NCBI GenBank assembly: GCA_965656085.1
Contig: CBFHJA010000020.1
Span: 1 to 64,000 of the forward strand
Reading direction: 5' to 3'
From: Aliishimia sp965656085
Lineage (GTDB): Bacteria; Pseudomonadota; Alphaproteobacteria; Rhodobacterales; Rhodobacteraceae
DNA length: 64,000 nucleotides
Shown here: positions 17,333 to 26,456 of the stretch, one piece after another
Numbering within the stretch: position 1 is the stretch's first letter
Layout: each line of letters starts with the position of its first letter
The notes under the pieces: generated by a model
Told to the model about the DNA's origin: nothing
The model's input: only the letters and a program-made list of their open reading frames with translations
The model's database searches: none
Made by a program: the position numbers and the translations under genes

Positions 17333-20123
17333 GAAGACGCCCTCCCTCGGGATCGAACGCGCAGGGCGGGCAGATCGTGGCCGTGCGGGTGTCGCCCAAA
17401 TGCCAGACCGAGAGGGTCTCGCCGATCCGGTCGCCGCCGTTTTCGACCAGCGCCAGAGCGATGGGGCGGCCCAAGGTCGGGCTGTCATAGCTCGACGTGA
17501 CATAGCCGACCGACCGGGGCGGGGTGCCTTCGACCAGATGCGCGCCGGTGGGCAAGGCCGTGTCTCCGGCCTCGACCGAAAGCCCGACCAGCATCTTGCG
17601 CCGCGCGCCGCCGGCCTTGTCGCTGTGCAGGCTGCGATCGCCGATATAGGCGGCTGTCTTCTTTTGCCTCGGGCCGTCAAAGCCCAGATCGTGCGGCATG
17701 GTCTCGCCATCGGTGTCTTTGCCGATCATGATATACCCTTTCTCGGCCCGCAGGATCGACAGCGCCTCAACGCCGATGGGGGCCGCGCCGTGGCGCTCTG
17801 CCGCCGCGATCAACTCCGTCCAAAGCGCGCTGGCCTTGCTGCGGCGGATCGACAGCTCGAAACTGACATCGCCGGTAAAGCTGACCCGCGCAATCCGCAG
17901 CGGGGTGTGCCCATAGCGCGTCTCGCGCAGGGTCATATGCGGAAACGCGGTCGCAGACAGATCAATCTCCAACGCCAACTCCGCCAGAATCTCGCGCGCT
18001 TTTGGCCCCGCAACGGTCAGTGTCGCCCAGTGCTGCGTCAGATCATGCACAAAGATCCGGTCGGGATCGTTCCCGTCCTGCCGCCACGCCTCGAGATGCG
18101 TGCGCACGCTGTCCACATGGCTCGATGAACAGGAGATCACGAAACGGGTCGCGTCCATTCGCGCAATCACCCCGTCATCCATCACGCTGCCGCCCTCGGT
18201 CAGCATGAAGCCATAGCGGATATGTCCGGGCTTCAGGGTGCGGATTGTGTTGTAGTAGACGAAATTCACGAAGGCCTCGGCGTCCGGTCCCATCACCTCG
18301 ATCTTGCCCAGCGGGGAGGCGTCGAACAGCCCGGCGGTGCTGCGCGCGGAGAGCACCTCTTGCCGGATCAGCGCTGCCGCGTCGCCCGCGCCATACCAGC
18401 CGGGGCGCAGCCAGCCGCCATATTCCCCTAGTGCCGCGCCAAGCGCCCGGTGTTCGGGCTCCAGCGCGAGGCGTTTGAGCGGATGCCAAAGCTGCCCGCC
18501 ATGAGACCCGTGATAGATCTCGACCGGCACCGGCACGAAAGGCGGGCGAAAGGTGGTGGTTCCGACCTCCGGCAGGGGCCGCCCTTGGATCGCGGCCATG
18601 GCAGCCAGCCCCGCCATGTTCGACGTCTTGCCCTGATCGGAGGCCATGCCCAGCGTGGTGTAGCGCTTGAGATGCTCGACCGAGACATAGTTTTCCCGCG
18701 CGGCCAGTTCGACATCCTTCAGCGTCACATCATGCTGAAAGTCGATCCATTGCCGCCCGGTGCCGCCCGGTTCCGGCCAGAGCGGCGTGAGATGGTAGTC
18801 GGTGGGCGCGGACTGCGCCTCTGCCGCCCCGGCCCCTATGCTGCGGGCCTCCTCCAGCGCCGCGTCCAGATCGAACGTGCCATTGGCCGCGCCGATGGCG
18901 GTCATGCCCTCGGGCGCGGTACCGGGCAGGAAGGCCTGCCGCTGCGCGCACCATGTCAGCTTGCCGCCCGCGTGCCGCCACAGGTGAACGAGGGGCGTCA
19001 GCCCGCCGGAGACAAGCACCGTATCGGCCGCATGGCGATGCGCGCCTTGCACGAGGCCCTTGACCTGTTTGCGGCCAAGCGCACGCAGCGGCCCGCCGGT
19101 TGGCGTCAGCCGCTGAACATCCGCCCCGGCCTCCGCCAGCCGCGCCAGCTTGGCATCGGCAAGGCTGTTATTGGACACAGCCGCGATCTTCTGACCGACC
19201 AGCACCCCGTACCGCGCGAGATATTCGCAGGCCGCGTCGATGGTCATCACGCCGGGCAGGTCGTTCTGGGCAAAGGTGATCGGCCTGTCGAGCGCGCCCG
19301 TGGCCAGAACGATCCGTGCCGCGCGCATCCGGGTGAGGCGCGGGGCGGTGCCGAAGGCGCCGTTTTGCACCAGCCCGACCATGCCGTGATCGTAGATGCC
19401 AAAGGCGGTGGTGGCGGTCAGAACGCGCCCGCCGGCCGCTTCCAGTGCTGCGGCTTGCTGCGCGACCCAGTCCTGCGGGGGCAGGCCCTCGACCGCAGGC
19501 ACCTGATGGAGCCCGCCGCCCAGCACGGGGTGATCGTCCACAAGCACCACCTCTCGGCCCGCTTCGGCAGCTGCACGGGCGGCCGCAAGGCCCGCGCCCC
19601 CACCCCCGATCACAAGCATATCGCAATGGTCAAAGACCTGATCCGAGCTGTAGTCGTCCAGAACGTCACGGCTGAGTGCGCCCAGCCCCGCCATCTTGCG
19701 GATCATCGGCTCGAAGAGATGCCAGTCGGGCCACATGAAGGTCTTGTAGTAGAACCCCGCACCAAGCCAGCGGTGGAACAGGTCCAGCCCGCCCTTGATG
19801 TCGAACCGCGCCGAGGGCCACGCGTTCACCGCGCGGGCCTGCATCCCCGCCACAAGCGGTGTCGTGGTCGCGGGGCAGTTGGGAAAGCTGCGCCCGTTCA
19901 GCGACACGCCCATGATCGCATTGGGATCATCCACCCATGCGCCAAGCGGCCCGCGCGGGCGGTGATACTTGAAGCTGCGGCCCATGATGCGCACGCCATT
20001 GGCCAGCAGCGCCGAGGCCAGCGTGTCGCCGTCGAGCCCGTCATAGGCTCTGCCGTCGAAGGTAAAGCGCAGCGGCTTGCCGGGATCGACAAGGGCAGCG
20101 CGTGTCGTGCGCCGCGCGGTCAT
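17325..20123 (-). CDS. soxA: Sarcosine oxidase subunit alpha
   Basis: A 932-residue subunit that carries NAD+ and the tetrahydrofolate-binding aminomethyltransferase domain. Order: Fer2-like N-terminal domain (about 15-100, KYHRPRGPLG), a Rossmann domain with VIGGGGAGLAAARAA at 171-185, and a C-terminal GcvT half (from about 560) ending near PEGGRLHA. The enzyme oxidises sarcosine to glycine with O2, giving H2O2 and, with folate, 5,10-methylene-THF. The frame is open 150 bp upstream, but the ATG at 20121-20123 overlaps the soxD stop (ATGA) and gives the family N-terminus. Confidence 0.95.
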   Translation of the reverse strand: MTARRTTRAALVDPGKPLRFTFDGRAYDGLDGDTLASALLANGVRIMGRSFKYHRPRGPLGAWVDDPNAIMGVSLNGRSFPNCPATTTPLVAGMQARAVNAWPSARFDIKGGLDLFHRWLGAGFYYKTFMWPDWHLFEPMIRKMAGLGALSRDVLDDYSSDQVFDHCDMLVIGGGGAGLAAARAAAEAGREVVLVDDHPVLGGGLHQVPAVEGLPPQDWVAQQAAALEAAGGRVLTATTAFGIYDHGMVGLVQNGAFGTAPRLTRMRAARIVLATGALDRPITFAQNDLPGVMTIDAACEYLARYGVLVGQKIAAVSNNSLADAKLARLAEAGADVQRLTPTGGPLRALGRKQVKGLVQGAHRHAADTVLVSGGLTPLVHLWRHAGGKLTWCAQRQAFLPGTAPEGMTAIGAANGTFDLDAALEEARSIGAGAAEAQSAPTDYHLTPLWPEPGGTGRQWIDFQHDVTLKDVELAARENYVSVEHLKRYTTLGMASDQGKTSNMAGLAAMAAIQGRPLPEVGTTTFRPPFVPVPVEIYHGSHGGQLWHPLKRLALEPEHRALGAALGEYGGWLRPGWYGAGDAAALIRQEVLSARSTAGLFDASPLGKIEVMGPDAEAFVNFVYYNTIRTLKPGHIRYGFMLTEGGSVMDDGVIARMDATRFVISCSSSHVDSVRTHLEAWRQDGNDPDRIFVHDLTQHWATLTVAGPKAREILAELALEIDLSATAFPHMTLRETRYGHTPLRIARVSFTGDVSFELSIRRSKASALWTELIAAAERHGAAPIGVEALSILRAEKGYIMIGKDTDGETMPHDLGFDGPRQKKTAAYIGDRSLHSDKAGGARRKMLVGLSVEAGDTALPTGAHLVEGTPPRSVGYVTSSYDSPTLGRPIALALVENGGDRIGETLSVWHLGDTRTATICPPCAFDPEGGRLHA

Positions 20124-20386
20124 TGCCCGCCCCCTCGCAGCGCTTTGCTGCCCAGCACATCCATCGTGACGCTGTCGCGCTCCAGCACGAACAGTTCCGA
20201 ACAGGTCAGATGCATCCACACTTCGCGCACCGGGCCTTTCTCGTTGCGCTGCGCGTAGAGATAGCCGGACCAATCGGCGGCGGTGACATCGCCGGTGGTG
20301 TCGGGCCGGACCTTGCCAAGCTCACCGGCAAAGTGGAACTCGGTCTCGTTGCGGGGGCCGCAAAAGGGGCAGGGGAAGACTTGCAT
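20120..20386 (-). CDS. soxD: Sarcosine oxidase subunit delta
   Basis: An 88-residue zinc-binding subunit. Cys6 and Cys9 (FPCPFCGPR) with His59 and Cys62 (WMHLTC) match the Cys2-His-Cys zinc site known for heterotetrameric sarcosine oxidase delta. It stabilises the alpha-beta interface and is not itself catalytic. It starts 9 bp after soxB and overlaps soxA by 4 bp. Confidence 0.95.
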   Translation of the reverse strand: MQVFPCPFCGPRNETEFHFAGELGKVRPDTTGDVTAADWSGYLYAQRNEKGPVREVWMHLTCSELFVLERDSVTMDVLGSKALRGGGQ

Positions 20387-20395
20387 GTGACGCTC

Positions 20396-21646
20396 CTAAT
20401 GCGCGATGCCCGAGGCCGCGCCTTCATCGATCAGGTGCCCGGTCTCGAAGCGCGCAAGGTCGAAGGGGCGGCTGATCTCGTGGTGCTGCCCGGTGGCGAG
20501 GATATGGGCGAAGAGATACCCGCCCGCCGGGATGGCCTTGAACCCACCTGTGCCCCAGCCGCAGTTGAGATAGAGCCCGTCCAGCCCCGAGGGTCCGAGA
20601 ATGGGCGAGCTGTCGGGCGTCACATCCACGATGCCCGCCCAGTGACGCAGCAGTTTGACCGAGGCGAGCGCGGGCATCATCTCGACCAGCCCGGCGAGCA
20701 CGGTTTCCTGCATCGGCATGTTGCCGCGCTGCCCATAGGAGGGGATGCGATCCAGCCCGCCGCCGATCACCAGCCCGCCCTTGTCGGACTGGCTGAGATA
20801 GGTACCGAAGGGCGGGCAGAGCACGACCGTGTCCAGAACCGGCTTCAAAGGCTCGGATACGAAGGCCTGCAACGCGTAGGAATTGATCGGCAGATCGCGC
20901 GCCGCCATCTTGGCGATGACCGACGAATGCCCCGCTACCGCCGCGCCCACGGCACCGGCCCGGATATCGCCCTGCGACGTATGCACCCCGACGCAGCGCC
21001 CACCCTCAAGGATCAGGTCCAGAACCTCGCAGTTCTGGATAATGTCGACCCCGAGCGCATCGGCGGCCCGCGCGTAGCCCCATGCCACCGCATCATGCCG
21101 CCCGGTGCCCGCACGCGGCTGCACCACGCCGCCATGGATCGGATGGCGCATATCCGCGCCGAAGTTCAGCAGCGGGACCCGCTTGCGCACCTCTTCACGG
21201 CTGAGCAATTCGGCATCCACCCCGTTGAGCCGCATCGCGTTCACCTGCCGCGCGGCCATCTCCATCTCGGGCTCGGAATGGGCGGTGACGATCATGCCGC
21301 GTTGCGAGAACATTACGTTGTAGTTGAGCTCGCGCGACAGGTTTTCATAGAGCTGGACCGACAGGTCATAGAGCGCGGCGCTTTCGGGGTAAAAATAGTT
21401 GGAGCGGATCACGGTCGTGTTCCGCCCGGTGTTGCCGCCGCCCAGCCAGCCTTTCTCGACCACCGCGATATTGGTCACACCGTGGGTCTTGGCCAGATAG
21501 TAGGCGGTCGCCAGCCCATGCCCGCCCGCGCCGATGATCACCACATCATAGGCGGGCTTGGGCTTGGGCGTGCGCCATGCCTGACCCCAGCCAGCATGGC
21601 CGCGCAGCCCTTCACGGAACAGGCGCAAGGCGGAATAGCGGGTCAT
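20396..21646 (-). CDS. soxB: Sarcosine oxidase subunit beta
   Basis: A 416-residue flavoprotein subunit, the site of sarcosine oxidation and of both FAD and covalent FMN. The N-terminal dinucleotide motif VIIGAGGHGLATAYYLAKTHG (about 36-56) is followed by the NTGRNTTVIRSNYFY block, typical of SoxB, and ends with GLYLNCGWGTGGFKAIP. ATG 21644-21646 overlaps the TetR stop (ATGA) and gives the standard MTRYSALRLFREGL start. A longer upstream open frame is antisense noise over the tetR gene. Confidence 0.95.
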   Translation of the reverse strand: MTRYSALRLFREGLRGHAGWGQAWRTPKPKPAYDVVIIGAGGHGLATAYYLAKTHGVTNIAVVEKGWLGGGNTGRNTTVIRSNYFYPESAALYDLSVQLYENLSRELNYNVMFSQRGMIVTAHSEPEMEMAARQVNAMRLNGVDAELLSREEVRKRVPLLNFGADMRHPIHGGVVQPRAGTGRHDAVAWGYARAADALGVDIIQNCEVLDLILEGGRCVGVHTSQGDIRAGAVGAAVAGHSSVIAKMAARDLPINSYALQAFVSEPLKPVLDTVVLCPPFGTYLSQSDKGGLVIGGGLDRIPSYGQRGNMPMQETVLAGLVEMMPALASVKLLRHWAGIVDVTPDSSPILGPSGLDGLYLNCGWGTGGFKAIPAGGYLFAHILATGQHHEISRPFDLARFETGHLIDEGAASGIAH

Positions 21647-22314
21647 CGCAGGTTCAGACCTTCCACGAAGGCGCGGAAATCGGCGACCACCTCGGCATCC
21701 GGCTCGACCCCGGTGAACCCGCGCAGATAGCCTTCGAGCCGCGCCATCCGCGCCTCCATGGGCTCGCGCAGTTCCAGCGCGTGATAGCCGAGCTGCATAA
21801 AGTAGAGGATGCGCGCGCGGGTGTCGGCATCGGCCTTTGAGTAGCCGAACCGTTCGAACATCGACGCGACCGCTGTCAGCCGCGCGGCATCGGCCCCGTC
21901 GATACGCTGGCGCACCGCCCCGTCCCGCCGCGACCACTCGCGGATCGCGAAATCAAGGCCGCGATCGAACAGATCGGGGTCGATGAAGCAGCGAAAGAAA
22001 TTGCACACGCCTTCGGTGATCGAACGGGCCGGTGCCCGGACCATCTCGATGACGGTGCGCGTGTTGCGGTTCTCCCAATCGTCCAGCAACTCGTCGAGCA
22101 GGTGCTTGCGGCTCTTGAAATAGCCATAAAAACTGGAGCGCGACACTTCCAGCCTCGTGCCGAGCGCCAGAACCTTGACCTCGGCCACGCCTTCGCTCAC
22201 CAGCACGTCGCGGGCCACGTTCAGCCAGTCCTCGCGCGTGACCTTGATGTGACCGACCAGCGGGTCCTTGTCGGGGTCATCGCGGTGCAACAGGGGGGTG
22301 ACGCGTGCGGTCAT
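21643..22314 (-). CDS. TetR family regulator inside the methylamine operon
   Basis: A 223-residue regulator. The N-terminal HTH lies around residues 29-75, with VLALGTRLEVSRSSFYGYFKSRKHLL as the recognition block; the C-terminal ligand domain is helical. Its place between mttB (1 bp gap) and soxB (4 bp overlap) implies control of this operon and autoregulation. Likely binding sites are the two GGACA-N4-TGTCC palindromes in the divergent promoter region at 26345-26393. The effector could be a methylated glycine derivative (inference). Confidence 0.87.
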   Translation of the reverse strand: MTARVTPLLHRDDPDKDPLVGHIKVTREDWLNVARDVLVSEGVAEVKVLALGTRLEVSRSSFYGYFKSRKHLLDELLDDWENRNTRTVIEMVRAPARSITEGVCNFFRCFIDPDLFDRGLDFAIREWSRRDGAVRQRIDGADAARLTAVASMFERFGYSKADADTRARILYFMQLGYHALELREPMEARMARLEGYLRGFTGVEPDAEVVADFRAFVEGLNLR

Positions 22315-22315
22315 G

Positions 22316-23872
22316 TCAACTCTCTGGCGGGGCACCACCTTCAGCGGTGCGCTTTTCGATGAAGGCCTGCAAGGCCTCGACGCGGGCGCCGTCCAGCTCC
22401 GGCCGTGTGTCGGCGGCAAGGATGTCTTTCCACACAGCGGTGGCGCGGGTGCTGGCATCCTGCGCACCGCGCTCGGTCCATGTGCCGAAATTGGCATAGT
22501 CATGCACGATGGGCTCATAGAAGGCGGTGTCGTAGCGGGCCATGGTCTGAGACGTCGCGAAGAAATGCCCGCTGGGGTCCACCTCGCGGAGCGCCGTGTC
22601 GAACCCGATCTCGTCCGGCCCCGCCGACGCGCCTGCACAAAGCTCTGCGATCATGTTCAGCACCTCGACATCCGTGATCAGCTTCTCATAGGAAATGCTC
22701 AGCCCGCCTTCGAGCCACCCCGCCGAGTGAATGATGATCGAAGCGCCCGCAAGGAGGCAACCCCAAAGTCCCATCTGGGTCTCGTTCGCTGCCTGCACAT
22801 CGTTGAGATTGGCGGCAGAGCCCGCCGCCGACCGCCATGGCAGGCCCAGAAAGCGGGCCAGTTGCCCGGCGGCTAGGCTGGCCTGAAAATGCGCCGGCGT
22901 GCCGAGCGCGGGCGCGCCCGATTTCATGTCCACATTGGAGGTGAAGGTGCCATAGCAGATCGGCGCGCCCGGCCGCACGAGCTGGTTGAGCGTGATCGCC
23001 GCCAGCACCTCCGCATGGCTCAGGGTGATCGCCCCGGCAACCGTGATCGGCGCCATGGCCCCCATCAGCGTAAAGGGCGTGACGATCGGCATCTGGCCAT
23101 GCCGGGCGAAGTCGATCAGCCCTTGCGCCATGGGGATGTCGAGCGTGCGCGGGGAGTTGGTGTTGATGATCGTGTAGCAATGCGCATCGGCCGCGAACGC
23201 CGCGTCGGAGAGGCCGCGAAACTCCTTGAGCATCTCGAAGCTGTCCATGACCTGCGGCGTTCCGCGCGAAAAGATGAACGGGAACTTGTCCGTCAGGGTC
23301 AGCTGCGCCTCGACCGTGAAGTAATGGCGCAGGTTGGTCGGGATGTCCTGCGGCTCGACCAGCGGCGAGACCATCTGGAAGACGTCGAAATGATGGGTAA
23401 GCTGGGTCAATTCGCGAAAATCCCGGCCCGTGCCGGGGCGGCGTCCGCGCTCCAGATCGGTGGCATGGGGGCACCCGGCACCGGGCTGGAACGTCAGGCA
23501 GCCCAGTTCCATCGTGATATCGCGCGCCCGTGCGCCTGCCTTGCAGGCAATGGATTTGGGGGCGCTGGCAATGGCCGCTTCGACCATGTCCCGCCCGATG
23601 TGAACCATCTGGCTGTCTTCATCGACCCGCGCGCCGCCCGTGGCCAAGATCTGGCGCGCCTCGGGCAGCAAGACCCGGACCCCAAGCTCTTCGAGAATAC
23701 GCAGGGCGGTGTGGTGCATGTTCGTGATCTCGTCCTCCGAGAACACCGTCATCGCCGGAAACGGGTTGCGCAACTGGCTGTAGTTCACGGCACGCTTGGA
23801 GGTCGCGGACGCGCTCGCCCCGCGCCCGCGCCGCCGTCTGGCGCGGGGTTCGGCTGCGGACCCGACGGTCAT
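22316..23872 (-). CDS. MttB-family methyltransferase, non-pyrrolysine
   Basis: A 518-residue member of the trimethylamine methyltransferase (MttB) superfamily. Family phrases: LEELGVRVLLPEAR, QPGAGCPHATDLERG, GLIDFARHGQMPIVTPFTLMGAMAP, and TQMGLWGCLLAGASIIIHSAGWLEGGL. The frame is complete without an amber codon, so it belongs to the non-pyrrolysine branch that includes glycine betaine methyltransferase MtgB. Next to dimethylglycine dehydrogenase and sarcosine oxidase, glycine betaine or a related N-methyl compound is the likely substrate. MtgB needs a corrinoid protein as methyl acceptor and none is encoded nearby. An Arg-rich N-terminal 25 residues is unusual. Start overlaps the upstream stop (ATGA). 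Confidence 0.85.
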   Translation of the reverse strand: MTVGSAAEPRARRRRGRGASASATSKRAVNYSQLRNPFPAMTVFSEDEITNMHHTALRILEELGVRVLLPEARQILATGGARVDEDSQMVHIGRDMVEAAIASAPKSIACKAGARARDITMELGCLTFQPGAGCPHATDLERGRRPGTGRDFRELTQLTHHFDVFQMVSPLVEPQDIPTNLRHYFTVEAQLTLTDKFPFIFSRGTPQVMDSFEMLKEFRGLSDAAFAADAHCYTIINTNSPRTLDIPMAQGLIDFARHGQMPIVTPFTLMGAMAPITVAGAITLSHAEVLAAITLNQLVRPGAPICYGTFTSNVDMKSGAPALGTPAHFQASLAAGQLARFLGLPWRSAAGSAANLNDVQAANETQMGLWGCLLAGASIIIHSAGWLEGGLSISYEKLITDVEVLNMIAELCAGASAGPDEIGFDTALREVDPSGHFFATSQTMARYDTAFYEPIVHDYANFGTWTERGAQDASTRATAVWKDILAADTRPELDGARVEALQAFIEKRTAEGGAPPES

Positions 23873-26283
23873 GTCCGGCCCCGCATCGCTTTGCCGTCCG
23901 GATCGTAGGGCGAGGGCGCGATCACCCGCGCGGGGCGTTCGGCCCCGACGATGTGGGTGGTCAGTTCCGTGCCCACCGCGCTCGCGGACCGGTCGATCAT
24001 CGCCATGGCCAGCGACTTGCCCACGGTGTGGCCATAGCCCCCCGAGGTGACGAAACCGACACGCGTGCCGTCCTGCCAGACCGGCTCAAAGCCGCTGGCA
24101 TCGGCATCCGTGGCGTCGATGTCCAGCGTCACCACGATTTTGCCCGGCCCGTCGCTCTCCCGCTCGGCCAGCGCCGCGTCGCGCCCGATGAAATCGCCCT
24201 TGGACCAGTCGATCCAGCGATCCATGCCGGTCTGGGCCGGGGTGTAGCCTTGGGTGAATTCCGCGCCCCAGATCCCAAAGCTCTTTTCCAGCCGCAGGCT
24301 GAGCAGCGCGTTGAAGCCGACCTCGCGCATCCCCAGATCCGCGCCCGCCGCCAATAGCGTCTCGCGCAGGGTGATATGCTCGGCTGCCGCGCAGTGGATT
24401 TCATAGCCAAGCTCGCCCGAGACCGACAGCCGCCCGACCTTGGCCCGGATCAGGCCGATATCGAAACGGCCGCAGCCCATGAAGGGCAGATCGCCAATCG
24501 GGCCATCCGTCAGCTTTTCCAGCACTTTCAGACTATTGGGCCCGGACAGGCTGAAGCCGACCGTCGCGTCCGAGATGTCCGTCAGGCGCACGCCTTCGCT
24601 CATGTGGTCATGGAACCAGCGCATGTGCCATTCGCGCAGGTAGTAGCTGCCCATGATCCACCATGTCCCGTCGCCCCAGTTGAACACGGTCAGATCGCCC
24701 TTGAGCTTGCCCTCGGGCGACAGCATCGGGGCCAGCCGCGCGCGGCCCGGTCCGGGCAGTTTCGACGCCATGATCCGGTCGAGCCATGCCTCTGCCTCGG
24801 GCCCGGACACCTCGAAGCGCGAGAAGCCCGAGATGTCGAGCAGGCCGACCGCGCCGCGCACCGCCTTGCACTCGGCGGCGACGATGTCATGGGCGTTGGA
24901 GCGTTTCAGCGTCGGCGTTTCCACGAACGCCTTGTCCGGCGCGAAGTAGAGCGGCAGTTCCAGCCCCCAGCTTGCGCCCCAGCGGCAGCCCGCCGCCGTC
25001 ATGTCCGAATAGGCCGGGGCGCGCTTCAGCGGGCGGCCTGCAGGCAATTGCTCGTTTGGATAGGTCATCACGAACCGCCGGGTGTAGAACTGGCCCGTGG
25101 TTTGCCGGATGTACTCCTTGTTCTCGGCATAGGGGCCGAAGCGGGCGACATCCATGCCGAAGACATCGGCCTCGGGCTCGCCGTGGATCATCCATTCCGC
25201 GAGCGACTTGCCAACGCCGCCGCCCTGCAGGAACCCGGCCATCACGCCGCAGGCGCACCAGTAGCCGGGCTTGCCGCGCACCGGCCCGACAAGCGGGTTG
25301 CCGTCCGGCGCGAAGGTGAACGCCCCGTTGACCCATGTCTTGACCCCGACTGTCTGCAAGGCGGGGTAGCGCTCGAACCCGAGGGTCAATTCCCTTTCGA
25401 TCCGGTCGGGGTCTTCCTGTTGCAACTCGACGCCGTACTCCCACGGCGCGCCATCCATCATCCAGTGTTCGTGGTTGATCTCGTAGATGCCCAAGAGCAT
25501 CCCCTGCTGGTCCTGCCGCATATAGGTGAAGCCTTCGAGATCGACGCTCAGCGGCATCTCCTTGTCGAGCGCGGCGACCTCGGGGATGGTGTCCGAGATC
25601 AGGTAGTGGTGGTTGAGCGGCGAGACCGGCAATTCGACCCCGGCCATCCGCCCGACCTGCTTGGCCCAGAGACCGGCGGCATTGACCACATGCTCGGTAT
25701 GGATCGTGCCTTTTTCCGTGACCACGTCCCAGCCGTCCTTGGTCTGCACGAGCTCCAGCACGCGGTTGTGCTCGATGACCTCGGCGCCGTGTTTCTTCGC
25801 GGCCCCGGCATAGGCATGGACGGTCCCGGTGGTGTCCACATAGCCTTCCCGGTCGGCATACATGCCGCCCAGAATGCCGTGGGTGGACATCAGCGGGTTG
25901 AGCTCCCCGGCTTCCTCGGCGGTGATCAGATGCACATCGTCGATCCCGATGGATTGAAAGGTGCGGTAGGCCGATTGCAGCCATTCCCAGCGGTCTGGCG
26001 TTCCAGCCAGCGTCATGCCGCCGGTCATGTGCATGCCGACCGATTGGCCTGATTCTCTTTCGATCTCGGACAGAAGGTCGATGGTGTAGGATTGCAGCGA
26101 GGCGATGTTGGGGTCGGCGTTGAGCGCATGAAACCCGCCGGCGGCGTGCCAGCTTGACCCGGCGGTGAGGACGTTGCGTTCGATCAGGCAGACGTCTTTC
26201 CAGCCGAATTTTGCCAGATGATACAGGACCGAAGCGCCGACGACGCCGCCTCCGATCACCACCGCGCGATAGTGTGATTTCAT
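23869..26283 (-). CDS. Dimethylglycine dehydrogenase-type flavoprotein (DAO + GcvT)
   Basis: An 804-residue two-domain enzyme. Residues 1-400 are a DAO-type flavin domain: VIGGGVVGASVLYHLAKFG at 9-27, then AGSSWHAAGG with His46 where the relatives attach FAD covalently. Residues about 425-800 are the GcvT/aminomethyltransferase domain that binds tetrahydrofolate (DISGFSRFEVSGP, LSGPNSLKVLEKL, GELGYEIHCAAAE). Dimethylglycine dehydrogenase oxidises dimethylglycine to sarcosine and passes the one-carbon unit to folate. The sarcosine oxidase genes downstream make this the likely role; sarcosine dehydrogenase is the alternative. First gene of a seven-gene operon. Confidence 0.88.
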   Translation of the reverse strand: MKSHYRAVVIGGGVVGASVLYHLAKFGWKDVCLIERNVLTAGSSWHAAGGFHALNADPNIASLQSYTIDLLSEIERESGQSVGMHMTGGMTLAGTPDRWEWLQSAYRTFQSIGIDDVHLITAEEAGELNPLMSTHGILGGMYADREGYVDTTGTVHAYAGAAKKHGAEVIEHNRVLELVQTKDGWDVVTEKGTIHTEHVVNAAGLWAKQVGRMAGVELPVSPLNHHYLISDTIPEVAALDKEMPLSVDLEGFTYMRQDQQGMLLGIYEINHEHWMMDGAPWEYGVELQQEDPDRIERELTLGFERYPALQTVGVKTWVNGAFTFAPDGNPLVGPVRGKPGYWCACGVMAGFLQGGGVGKSLAEWMIHGEPEADVFGMDVARFGPYAENKEYIRQTTGQFYTRRFVMTYPNEQLPAGRPLKRAPAYSDMTAAGCRWGASWGLELPLYFAPDKAFVETPTLKRSNAHDIVAAECKAVRGAVGLLDISGFSRFEVSGPEAEAWLDRIMASKLPGPGRARLAPMLSPEGKLKGDLTVFNWGDGTWWIMGSYYLREWHMRWFHDHMSEGVRLTDISDATVGFSLSGPNSLKVLEKLTDGPIGDLPFMGCGRFDIGLIRAKVGRLSVSGELGYEIHCAAAEHITLRETLLAAGADLGMREVGFNALLSLRLEKSFGIWGAEFTQGYTPAQTGMDRWIDWSKGDFIGRDAALAERESDGPGKIVVTLDIDATDADASGFEPVWQDGTRVGFVTSGGYGHTVGKSLAMAMIDRSASAVGTELTTHIVGAERPARVIAPSPYDPDGKAMRGRT

Positions 26284-26344
26284 GCGTTTGTCTCCCTGAT
26301 CCAGCGCTGCGTTGTCGGGTTGCGAGATTCACAGCTTGCGTAAT

Positions 26345-26393
26345 GGACACTATTGTCCTTTAGTTGAAATCACGATTGGACACCAATGTCCAA
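26345..26393. promoter_or_regulatory. Two palindromic operators between DMGDH and the binding-protein gene
   Basis: GGACA-CTAT-TGTCC (26345-26358) and TTGGACA-CCAA-TGTCCAA (26376-26393) share the half site GGACA/TGTCC with a 4-bp spacer. Their centres are 33 bp apart, about three helical turns, in the 173-bp divergent gap. This spacing suits cooperative binding by a dimeric regulator on one face. The operon's own TetR protein (21643-22314) is the obvious candidate; that link is inference. Confidence 0.72.
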
Positions 26394-26456
26394 CCCAAAG
26401 TGAACAGGGCGCGAACCGGTCACGATTGCAACGACGAACACGACAGGGAGACCAAG

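Noticed and set aside
21647..21937. Longer soxB start upstream of 21646
   Set aside because: The extension lies over the end of tetR in another frame; ATG 21646 overlaps the tetR stop and gives the family N-terminus.
22316..23872. Pyrrolysine read-through in the MttB-family gene
   Set aside because: The reading frame is complete and ends with TGA at its natural C-terminus; no in-frame amber codon was seen and no pyl genes are near.
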